Source of the DNA: Xanthomonas prunicola
GTDB taxonomy: Bacteria > Pseudomonadota > Gammaproteobacteria > Xanthomonadales > Xanthomonadaceae
Reading direction: 5' to 3'
NCBI RefSeq assembly: GCF_002846205.1
Contig: NZ_PHKV01000002.1
Coordinates: 248,001 to 312,000 of the forward strand
DNA length: 64,000 bases
How positions within the stretch are numbered: position 1 is the first letter of the stretch; each line of letters opens with the position of its first letter. The notes beneath the pieces were generated by a model. It did not search any database and was not told the DNA's origin. It worked only from the letters and a program-made list of their open reading frames with translations. The position numbers were made by a program, and so were the translations under genes. Positions 31,330-39,649 of the stretch are shown one piece after another.

Positions 31330-33303
31330 ATGACTTATGCCCCCCGCCTTGCCACTGTTTTCATCGGCCTGCTGTGCCTTGGCAGCACTGCGCTGCATGC
31401 GCAAACGCTCGACCCGCAACTGACTGCCATGCGCGATGCCATCGCGGCCGCAGAACGCGGCCAGACCGATACCGGTCAGCTCGCTGCATTGAGCCGCCAT
31501 CCTCTGTATGGATGGCTGGAATTTGCTGCGCTCAAGCGCAACATCGACACCGTCTCCAATGCGCAGGCACAGGGGTTTCTGCAGCGCTATGCCGGCCAAC
31601 CGGTGGCCGAAAGCTTCCGCAGCACCTGGTTGCCGGCAGTGGCGCGTCGGCAGGACTGGAACACGCTGCTGGCCAACTGGAAGTCCACTGACAACCTCGG
31701 CCTGCGCTGTGCACAGCTGACCGCGCGCCTTGCCACCGGCAAGGCCGATGCGCAGTGGAGCCGCGATGCGCTGACGGTGTGGCGCAACGGCAAGGCGCTG
31801 CCCGATGCCTGCGATGCAGTGGTTGCCGGGCTGGAATCGCGTGGAGAACTCACTCCCGCGCTACGCTGGGAGCGCGTGGAAGCTGCCGCCGATGCGCAGC
31901 TGCCTGCGGTCATGCGCACGGCTGCACGCGGACTGCCCGCCGCCGATCTGGCACTGGCCACCGATTACGCTGCATTTCTCGACAAGGTGCACCCGCGTGC
32001 ACTGAGCTGGCCGAAGACCGAACGCAGCCGCCGCATCGCGGTCGATGGGCTGGCCAAGCTGGCCAAGAGCGATCCGGATGCTGCCGAACAGCAGTTGCCG
32101 CAGCTCGCCACCGCGCTCGGTTTCAGCGAGGCGCAGCGCGGGCAGGTGCTGTATCAGATCGCGTTGTGGACCGTCGCCTCGTATTTGCCGGATTCGGCAC
32201 GCCGGCTCAACGCCGTGCCAGATGCGTCCTACGACGAGCGCCTGCACGAATGGCGCGCACGCGAGGCGATGTCGCGCGGCGACTGGCCGGCAGCGTTGGC
32301 TGCGATTCGCAAGATGCCGGCAAGCCAGCGCAGCGATTCGCGTTGGCAGTATTTCGAAGCACGCCTCGCCGAAAAGACCGGCGCTGCCTCAGCCGCACAG
32401 CCGCTGTACCGCGCCGCCGCGCAATCGCCGACCTTCCACGGCTTCCTGGCCGCCGACCGCCTGCAGCAGCCTTACAGGCTGTGCCCGTGGGAGCCAAACG
32501 ACAGCCCGCAGGCGAAAGCGGCCGTTGCGCGCGATCCAGCCTTGATCCGCGCGATCGCCTTGTTCCAGATCGACCGCCCCGGCTGGGCCGTGGCCGAATG
32601 GAACGATGCCGCCACCCGCTTCGACGACACCCAGCGCCGTCTGGCAGTGGAAGTGGCCAGCGACAACGGCTGGTTCGACCGCGCGGTGTTCGCGCTCGGC
32701 AAGCAGCCGGACGAACAACGCCTGTACGCATTGCGCTTTCCACTCCATCACGACGACACCATTCGCCGCGAAGCGGCCAAGAACGCAATCGACCCGGCCT
32801 GGGTCGCCGGAGAAATTCGTGCCGAAAGCATCTTCAACCCGCGCGCGCGCTCACCGGCCAACGCCATGGGCCTGATGCAGGTGTTGCCGGGTACCGGCGC
32901 GGCCGTCGCCAAGGGCATCGCCTTGCCCGGCTATGCCGGCGCCACCAGCCTGTACGACCCGGACACCAACATCGCCATCGGCACGGCGTATCTGCGCCAG
33001 TTGCTCAACACCTATGGGCTGCCCTACCTCACCATCGCCGCCTACAACGCAGGTCCCGGTCCCACCGGGCGCTGGCAGTCGCAGCGGCCGAATTTCGAGC
33101 CGGACTTCTGGATCGAGACCATCAGCTACAAGGAAACCCGCGAATATGTCGCGCGCGTGCTGGCCTTCAGCGTGATCTACGACTGGCGCCTCAACGGCGA
33201 CATGCTGCCGCTCAGTGACCGACTGATGGGCAAGCTGGTAGACAAGCGCCTCAAACCGGTGTGTACACCGGGCCAGGCTGCGAATAACGCGGCGCAGGAT
33301 TGA
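31330..33303 (+). CDS. slt: Soluble lytic murein transglycosylase
   Basis: Periplasmic enzyme that cleaves peptidoglycan to 1,6-anhydromuropeptides. 657 aa from the ATG at 31330 with a clear signal peptide (MTYAPRLATVFIGLLCLGSTALHAQ). Residues about 25-480 are the alpha-helical superhelix typical of Slt70, and the GH23 catalytic domain carries E499 in RAESIFNPRARSPANAMGLMQVLP and the conserved YNAGPG. The open frame reaches 31144 but the extra 62 residues are not signal-like. Confidence 0.94.
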   Translation: MTYAPRLATVFIGLLCLGSTALHAQTLDPQLTAMRDAIAAAERGQTDTGQLAALSRHPLYGWLEFAALKRNIDTVSNAQAQGFLQRYAGQPVAESFRSTWLPAVARRQDWNTLLANWKSTDNLGLRCAQLTARLATGKADAQWSRDALTVWRNGKALPDACDAVVAGLESRGELTPALRWERVEAAADAQLPAVMRTAARGLPAADLALATDYAAFLDKVHPRALSWPKTERSRRIAVDGLAKLAKSDPDAAEQQLPQLATALGFSEAQRGQVLYQIALWTVASYLPDSARRLNAVPDASYDERLHEWRAREAMSRGDWPAALAAIRKMPASQRSDSRWQYFEARLAEKTGAASAAQPLYRAAAQSPTFHGFLAADRLQQPYRLCPWEPNDSPQAKAAVARDPALIRAIALFQIDRPGWAVAEWNDAATRFDDTQRRLAVEVASDNGWFDRAVFALGKQPDEQRLYALRFPLHHDDTIRREAAKNAIDPAWVAGEIRAESIFNPRARSPANAMGLMQVLPGTGAAVAKGIALPGYAGATSLYDPDTNIAIGTAYLRQLLNTYGLPYLTIAAYNAGPGPTGRWQSQRPNFEPDFWIETISYKETREYVARVLAFSVIYDWRLNGDMLPLSDRLMGKLVDKRLKPVCTPGQAANNAAQD

Positions 33304-33348
33304 GCCAAGCCAGGCGACGTGCTCGGCCGCTGGATCTGGTCGAAGGCG

Positions 33349-33647
33349 CGTTGCCCTTCCCGCTCACGGGACACGCCCTCAGCCCATCCCTGTGGACGCA
33401 TGGCGCATCCATGTCGCCAACGGTCCGGCAATCGGCAAGGACACCGCACCAGACAGCTGACTCGTGCCCTGTTGAAGAACGCGCACACAGCGTCGCGGGT
33501 TTGCTTTCTGCTTTGCTGAAAACTGCGCACCGACCAACTCAACCGGTGCTTGCCCGCTTACCGTCGCGGGACCGTTGACGGCAGGGATGCCGCTCCGGAG
33601 CCCACAAGGACGTGCTTGCGACGTGTCCCGCGATGCTGGGCGGGCAA
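33349..33647. repeat. Long palindromic intergenic element, copy B
   Basis: About 300 bp downstream of slt. It begins GTTGCCCTTCCCGCTCACGG and ends with the inverse-type GTGTCCCGCGATGCTGGGCG. It matches copy A in order and spacing (GGGACACGCCCT, ATCCATG, GCCAACGGTC, ACCGCACCAGACAG, CCGACCA, GACGTG, TGTCCCGCGATG), with the internal palindromes more decayed. No coding capacity recognised. Confidence 0.75.
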
Positions 33648-33830
33648 CGGCCCTGCAGCCGACACGCAGACCTGCTGCTGTACAGCCGATTCATCCACAC
33701 CCCCAACCACCGCGACACGAGCAAGATGCTCCACTGCCATGGCTTGGCCATCCCCAAGCCCGGCAAAACATCCGACAGCTATAGCTGAGGATTACTGCGA
33801 CCAGCGCACTGCATCGGGCATCATGTGCTG

Positions 33831-35105
33831 ATGAAGATCTATCTTGTTGGCGGCGCAGTCCGCGATGCATTGCTTGGTCAGCCGGCTGGCGACCGCGACT
33901 GGGTGGTGGTCGGTGCCGACCAGGCGCAGATGCAAGCGCAGGGCTTCAAACCGGTCGGCAAGGATTTCCCGGTGTTTCTGCACCCGCGCAGCGGCGAGGA
34001 ATACGCGCTGGCGCGTACCGAGCGCAAGTCCGGCCGCGGGTATCGCGGGTTTGTGGTGGATGCCGATCCGTCGGTGACGCTGGAAGAGGATCTGCTGCGC
34101 CGCGATTTCACCATCAACGCGATCGCGCGCGATGAGGACACAGGGGAGTTGTTCGACCCGTACAACGGTGCGCGCGATCTGCATGCGCGCGTGCTGCGGC
34201 ATGTTGGTCCGGCGTTTGTCGAAGATCCTGTGCGCGTGTTGCGTGCAGCGCGCTTCATGGCACGGCTTGCGCCGCTGGGCTTCACCATCGCGCCGGAAAC
34301 TGCGGCGCTCATGCGGGAAATGGCTGCCAGCGGCGAATTGGATAGTCTGGTGCCAGAGCGCGTCTGGCAGGAGCTGCGGCGCGCATTGACCTGCGCACAC
34401 CCCTCGGCGTTTCTGCGCACGCTGCACGACACCGATGCACTGCGCGTCATCCTGCCGGAAATCGATGCGTTGTACGGCGTGCCCCAGCGCGCCGAATTCC
34501 ATCCGGAAGTGGATACCGGCATCCATCAGGAGATGGTCAGCGATATGGCCGCGCGGCTGGCACCGGGCGATGCGCTGATCGGCTTTGCCGCGTTGACCCA
34601 CGACCTGGGCAAGGCACTCACGCCGCCAGAGCAATGGCCGCGCCACGTCATGCACGAACAACGCGGCGTCGCGCCATTGCAGGCGCTGTGCGAGCGGCTC
34701 AAGGTGCCGCAGGACTATCGGCAACTTGCCGTCACCGCCTGTCGCGAGCACCTCAACATTCACCGCCTGGCGGAACTGCGCAACCGCACGGTGCACGAGC
34801 TGCTGGTGCGCTGCGATGCATTCCGTCGACCGGAGCGCATTGCGCAACTGGCATTGGTGTGCGAGGCCGACAAGCGCGGCAGGCTGGGCAGCGAAGAGGC
34901 TGCCTATCCACAAGGCGAAGAACTGAAGCGGCTACATGCCGCCGCCCTGGCGATCAACGCACGCGACCTGGCAGCCGACGGTCTGCAAGGCCCGCAAATC
35001 GGCGAGGCATTGACCAAGGCGCGCATCGCGGCGATTGCCGACGCACGTAACCCCAACAAGCACAACGATGGCAGCAGCAGCGACGATGCTTCTGCACGTT
35101 CCTGA
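33831..35105 (+). CDS. cca: CCA-adding tRNA nucleotidyltransferase with HD domain
   Basis: Adds or repairs the 3' CCA of tRNAs. 424 aa from ATG 33831; a GTG two codons earlier is an alternative. The N-terminal nucleotidyltransferase has GGAVRD (7-12), the metal site GDRDWVVVG and [10 protein letters not shown]; the RNA-binding head has [16 protein letters not shown]. The C-terminal HD phosphohydrolase shows H257-D258 ([12 protein letters not shown]), as in the multifunctional E. coli enzyme. It is preceded by repeat copy B and stands alone. Confidence 0.95.
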   Translation: MKIYLVGGAVRDALLGQPAGDRDWVVVGADQAQMQAQGFKPVGKDFPVFLHPRSGEEYALARTERKSGRGYRGFVVDADPSVTLEEDLLRRDFTINAIARDEDTGELFDPYNGARDLHARVLRHVGPAFVEDPVRVLRAARFMARLAPLGFTIAPETAALMREMAASGELDSLVPERVWQELRRALTCAHPSAFLRTLHDTDALRVILPEIDALYGVPQRAEFHPEVDTGIHQEMVSDMAARLAPGDALIGFAALTHDLGKALTPPEQWPRHVMHEQRGVAPLQALCERLKVPQDYRQLAVTACREHLNIHRLAELRNRTVHELLVRCDAFRRPERIAQLALVCEADKRGRLGSEEAAYPQGEELKRLHAAALAINARDLAADGLQGPQIGEALTKARIAAIADARNPNKHNDGSSSDDASARS

Positions 35106-35327
35106 TCGGCATCTTTACGCGTAACGCGTTATCGATGCGCCTCAGGGACACGTGTGCGCCGCTGGTGTGCGGCATTGCGGTTGCACACCTTCTCGACCGC
35201 CCTCTCGATCAAGCAAGCGCCCACGCGGCGTCGTGCCGTGCTGCCAAGCTTGGACGACCCGACCTTGACGGACACCCGAAGGTGCCGACTCCAGGCGTTC
35301 TCGTCCGCCACCCCACTACTTGGCAAC

Positions 35328-35352
35328 GAGCGGCTGCATCGCGCAGCCGCTC
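35328..35352 (-). terminator. Hairpin behind TonB-dependent receptor 2
   Basis: Perfect 10-bp stem (GAGCGGCTGC / GCAGCCGCTC) with 5-nt loop, 8 nt behind the receptor stop codon. No T run follows on the minus strand, so it may only stabilise the transcript end. Confidence 0.5.
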
Positions 35353-35360
35353 GGCATCCC

Positions 35361-38186
35361 TCACATCTTGAAATTCAGGCTCAGCATGAAGGAGCGGCCG
35401 TTCTTGTAGATGTAGTACGGCTGGTTCTTGTTGCCGATGTAGCTGAAGTAGGTTTCGTCCAGCAGGTTGGTGGCTTCCAGCGCCACGCGTAGCCGCTCGG
35501 TGGCCTGATAGCCGAACGAGGCATCGACCTGGGTGAAGGCATCGGTCATCTGCTGGCCATTGAGCCGACCGATCTGGGTGAAGTATTCCGAACGCCAGCC
35601 CAGATTGACGCGCGCACTCCACTTGCCCTGCTCGTAGTACGGGCTGATGTTGTACGCATTGCGCGAGTTGTACGGCAGGCTGTAGTCGCCATCGGTGTTG
35701 GAATCGGAATAGGTGTAGTTGGCCACCACGCCGAAGCCATTGCCGAAATTGTGCTGCAGATTGAGCGCGACACCGCGCACCTTGGCATCGCCGGCATTGG
35801 TGGGCACCGATGTCTGATACGTGCTCGCCCCGCCAGTAGCGTTGTTGAAGAAGACGCGATCCTGCACGGTGGTCAGGATGTAGTTGGAAATGTCGCGCGA
35901 GAAGAATTCACCACTGAGCAAGCTGCTGTCGGAGAAATACCACTCCAGCGATGCGCCGAGGTTGGTCGACTCGTACGGGCTCAGACCCGGGTTACCCGTC
36001 GACGCGGTCAGCGTGGTGTCGTCGGTTGCCACATATGGGGTCATGTTGGTGTAGCGCGGCCGCGCGATCACCTTGGACGCAGCAAAGCGCAGCATCAGGT
36101 CGTCGCGCAGGTCGTAGGCAATGTTGAACGAAGGCAGCCATTTGCCGTAGCTGCTAAGGTAATTGACCGGCGTATAGCCGCCGCCCGGCGCATAGCTATA
36201 GCCATCGGTGGAATCGCGCGAATGCACATAGCGCACACCGATGTTGCCGCGATAACGCTCGCCGGAGAAGTTGCCCTGCAGGAACCACGCACGGTTTTGC
36301 TCTTCGATGCTGTAGTTGGCGGCATAGCTGATGGGCAACCCGTCATCGCCTTCCAATCCGTTGATATACCGACTGATCGCACCGCTGTTGATGGTCGACC
36401 AGCGTTGCATGTCGGCGCTGGTCGATAGCCCATCCAGATAGCCGGACGGCGTGGTGCCCGGCGAGAATGCCGCGAGCGTACTGCCATCGTTCGGGGCCCA
36501 GGTGCGGCTGTACGACGACTGCCCGGTGGCATGATTGGTGAGCTTGATGCCGGTGAGGATCTGCGTAAATGGACCCCACTCCACCGCATGATCGAAATCC
36601 AGCTGCAGATAGCGCTCTTTGTCGTACTGCGGGCTGTGGCTGGCCGAGGCATTGTTGAGTTGCATCGCTGCCGCATTGGTGGGGTCGGTGCTGTAGTCCA
36701 TCGCGGTACGACGCCCGTCGATGTTGTAGCTGTACCCGGCAAGATTGCGGAACTGGATGCCGTAGATGCGCTCGGCACCGCCTTGCGAGCTGGTGTAGCC
36801 CACCTGGCTCGACGCATTCCAGCCATCGCCGTGCCAGTCGGCACGCAAATGGATGCTCCCGGTGGTGACATCGCTGTTGCGCAGGTAGCCGTCCAGATAG
36901 GTATTGGACTGGTCGCCGAAGGTGCCCGAAGTGGCCACGCCGTTTTCGAAGCCCAATGCCTGTGCGTCGCCGGGATTGGAGCCCCAATAGCCGTAACGGC
37001 TCTGGTTGTAATTGTCGAAACTCTCCTTGACGTACAGACCGGTCAGGTTGAGCTCGAAATCGCTATCGGGTTTCCATTGCAGCGCTGCGCTGACGCCATC
37101 GCGCTTGCGCGTCTGCTGAAACAACGCGGTGTTGATCGAAGTGGGAAACACACCGGTGTTGTTGCCCACCACTGCAGGTGGAAACGCTGCGCCCGCGACA
37201 TTGTCGTAGCCAAAGATTTCCACGCCATCGCGGCGCAGCACCCGCTGGGAATGCATCACCGAGGTGAGCACGCCCAAGGTTTCGTCCCGGTTCTTCCAGC
37301 TATACAGCGCCGATGCGTTGGGCTTGCCTTCTTCAGACCGGTCGTTATAGCCGTAGCTCACCGTGCCAGTCAGCGCATTGCGCTCCAGATCCAGCGGTTT
37401 GCGCGTATGCACGATCACCGTGCCGCCGATGGACCCTTCGTCGATGCGCGCTTCCGGCGTCTTGTAGACCTCCATCAGCCCCACCACTTCCGGCGCCAGT
37501 GTGCTGTAGTTGAACGAGCGGCTGTCCGGGTCGTTGGGGTCGCCGCCCCAACTGGTGGAGGCAATGGTCTGGCCATTGAGCAGCACGCGGTTGAGCGCCG
37601 GGTCGGTGCCGAGAATGCTGACCTTCTCCCCTTCGCCGAACTGGCGGTCGACGGTGATGCCCGAGAGCCGCGACAGCGACTCGGCGACGTTGGTGTCGGG
37701 AAATTTGCCGATGTCTTCAGCGCTGATCGCATCGACGATCGCATCGGCATTGCGCTTGACGTTGAGCGCCTTGCCCAGGCTGGCCTGATAGCCCACCACC
37801 TTGATTTCGTCCAGCGTGGACACCGAGGGACTGGCCGGCGCCTGTTCCTGCACAGATGCGGGTGCGGATTGCTGTTGTGAGGGCGCTGGTACGGGCGGTT
37901 GCTGTGCAGACGCCGGCAGCGCCATCGCGCCACCAACCCCTACGCCACCGATCAGCAAGCCGCGGACCGCCGCGCTCAATGGCGCGCGTAGTGGCGACTG
38001 CCTATGGGCCGCATTGCCCGAAGCAACGCCACGCGCCTGCAGGGCGTTGGCTGCAGCGGCGCTCGGAAAACGCCGTCTACTTGCGACCTGCGACGTTGCG
38101 CAGGGACGATCATGCGCCTGGATCGGCTGCGCGGTGGCTGTGCGGATTGATTCAGCAGACAACGGAAACAAACGGGGAAACAGCAT
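35361..38186 (-). CDS. TonB-dependent receptor 2 (Xanthomonas/Caulobacter type)
   Basis: Outer-membrane receptor of 941 aa, of the subfamily that in Xanthomonas and Caulobacter often imports plant-derived sugars; ligand unknown. ATG 38186 has GAGG 8 nt upstream. The presequence is unusually long: the hydrophobic signal core (AAVRGLLIGGVGVGGAMALPASAQQ) only begins near residue 70, after an arginine-rich stretch. Then a Pro/Gln-rich linker, TonB-box-like LDEIKVVGYQ, plug with AISAEDIGKFPDTNVAESL and the barrel ending MLSLNFKM. A perfect 22-bp palindrome lies about 200 bp upstream, suggesting a LacI-family repressor encoded elsewhere. Confidence 0.92.
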   Translation of the reverse strand: MLFPRLFPLSAESIRTATAQPIQAHDRPCATSQVASRRRFPSAAAANALQARGVASGNAAHRQSPLRAPLSAAVRGLLIGGVGVGGAMALPASAQQPPVPAPSQQQSAPASVQEQAPASPSVSTLDEIKVVGYQASLGKALNVKRNADAIVDAISAEDIGKFPDTNVAESLSRLSGITVDRQFGEGEKVSILGTDPALNRVLLNGQTIASTSWGGDPNDPDSRSFNYSTLAPEVVGLMEVYKTPEARIDEGSIGGTVIVHTRKPLDLERNALTGTVSYGYNDRSEEGKPNASALYSWKNRDETLGVLTSVMHSQRVLRRDGVEIFGYDNVAGAAFPPAVVGNNTGVFPTSINTALFQQTRKRDGVSAALQWKPDSDFELNLTGLYVKESFDNYNQSRYGYWGSNPGDAQALGFENGVATSGTFGDQSNTYLDGYLRNSDVTTGSIHLRADWHGDGWNASSQVGYTSSQGGAERIYGIQFRNLAGYSYNIDGRRTAMDYSTDPTNAAAMQLNNASASHSPQYDKERYLQLDFDHAVEWGPFTQILTGIKLTNHATGQSSYSRTWAPNDGSTLAAFSPGTTPSGYLDGLSTSADMQRWSTINSGAISRYINGLEGDDGLPISYAANYSIEEQNRAWFLQGNFSGERYRGNIGVRYVHSRDSTDGYSYAPGGGYTPVNYLSSYGKWLPSFNIAYDLRDDLMLRFAASKVIARPRYTNMTPYVATDDTTLTASTGNPGLSPYESTNLGASLEWYFSDSSLLSGEFFSRDISNYILTTVQDRVFFNNATGGASTYQTSVPTNAGDAKVRGVALNLQHNFGNGFGVVANYTYSDSNTDGDYSLPYNSRNAYNISPYYEQGKWSARVNLGWRSEYFTQIGRLNGQQMTDAFTQVDASFGYQATERLRVALEATNLLDETYFSYIGNKNQPYYIYKNGRSFMLSLNFKM

Positions 38187-38384
38187 TGTGTTGACCTCGT
38201 GGCTGATACGTCAGGTCGCAACCCTCAAGTTGCACTAGGACGCGCGATGCACGCGCATGCCACGATCCGTCCCCTGTGCCGGACCGCAGCCAGCGATCCG
38301 CGCCGCCTTTGCCGCGCAAGGATCGAAACGCCAGTCGATGCAGATCGGCCGGCGGTGGATTGATGGAACGGAAGACACTCCTGA

Positions 38385-38406
38385 TCACTGATAACGTTAT
38401 CAGTGA
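38385..38406. promoter_or_regulatory. Perfect 22-bp palindromic operator candidate
   Basis: Half-site TCACTGATAAC followed directly by its exact inverse. The central CG and length suit a LacI-family dimer. It lies about 200 bp upstream of TonB-dependent receptor 2; the nearest plus-strand gene is over 1.2 kb away. Confidence 0.6.
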
Positions 38407-39586
38407 AGATGCCTTCCACCAGTGGCACTGTCAACCTGACGCTGCCAGCGGGCGAGTTCAGACAAGAAGTATTACTTGCGTTGGCCGCGACGGAACACTA
38501 GCGTGATTCTTGCGCGGATCCTCAAGAAGAAGGGAGCAGGCGACCGGGTCCAGCAGGCCCACTGCCTGCGCGGTGCGCCCGATGGCGGCAACCGGCGGAC
38601 GTGCAGGGAGAGTGGGGGGGATAGTGTCGATGTCGATGTCGGCTTGTCGGCCTTGCTCGTGGCACGTCTGCCTGGTCGATGCACGTCAGCTGCATCTCTT
38701 GCATCCGTGGCCCGCAGCTTTGGCCGGGGCATCGTCGAAGCTGCGGGTGAGCATCGTTGCGCGCGCCCGTACCAGGTGCTGATAGCCGCCGAAATTTTCA
38801 GTATTCAGCGTTTTCCTTCTGCACCTGGTTGCACAAGATGCCGATCGTGATGATGTGCCGGAGTCTTGTGCCTATGGTTGTCGGTGCGATCGCCGCAAGC
38901 GGGCGGCTGCGCGGATCATGTCGACTGACCAGCAACGACGCCTGGAACCTCGCCAAGGGATGACGACTGTCTGCATTGCAGCCCAGTCTTGCGCGGTCAC
39001 CGGACACCTTGCCAAGCGAACCGGCCATGTCGTCGCAATCGCCATCCCAATCACCCAGTGCGTGCTTCCGGCGATGACGCCATCAGCAAGCCGCAGCGTC
39101 GCCGAGAATCAGACCGTTGCAGAAATAATTGCCGGACCTGCTTTAACTTTGTGGAATTTACATCTGTAAAAATGTATTCGTGCACATATTGACGGCGCGG
39201 TCGTTCACTTCCAGAACGAGATCCGGCCAGGTATCTGCATGCAGACGAAGCGAACGCAAAGCTTGCCCATACTTGCAAGCCGGACCTGGGTGCGCTCATC
39301 GCTACGCTCGCCCCCCTTGCGCACGATCCGCGAAATGATGCGGCGTTGCCTGCCTCTCCACAGAACCGGCACCAACGAATGACACAGGAGGTCAGAACCT
39401 GACGCGCCTCATGCCCGGCATGCGTCACCCCGAAATCACCACCCGCGACAGAAAACGGTCGCAAGGCCCCACCACGGTCATCGCCAGCTCGAATCGAAGG
39501 CCATGAACGACAAAAATATGGCGCAAAACCACCGTATTCGATGCGACACCGGGCGAAAAGCGCGATAAACATCGGAATGTCGCAAC

Positions 39587-39602
39587 TGGCACATATTTTG
39601 CT
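39587..39602 (+). promoter_or_regulatory. Sigma-54 (RpoN) promoter upstream of pgaABCD
   Basis: TGGCACATATTTTGCT: GG and GC dinucleotides exactly 10 nt apart, matching the -24/-12 consensus TGGCAYR-N4-TTGCW at every fixed position. Transcription would start near 39612, about 38 nt before the pgaA ATG. It would need an enhancer-binding activator; none is in the window. Confidence 0.65.
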
Positions 39603-39649
39603 CTTTTTCCGATCCTTCAATTCGCAAGATAGCGGCGCTTGGAATCTTC

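Larger units (their letters stand above)
38187..39649. other. 1.46-kb region without a recognisable gene
   Basis: It contains the 22-bp palindrome at 38385-38406, a TTTACA-TC-TGTAAA repeat at 39157-39170 in an AT-rich stretch, and the sigma-54-like promoter at 39587-39602. Open frames are short, overlap on both strands and have no family resemblance. It could be a decayed region or a long regulatory region between diverging transcription units. Confidence 0.5.

Noticed and set aside
38476..38850. 124-codon plus-strand frame in the large gap
   Set aside because: Overlapped by other frames on both strands, with no start signal and no homology recognised.
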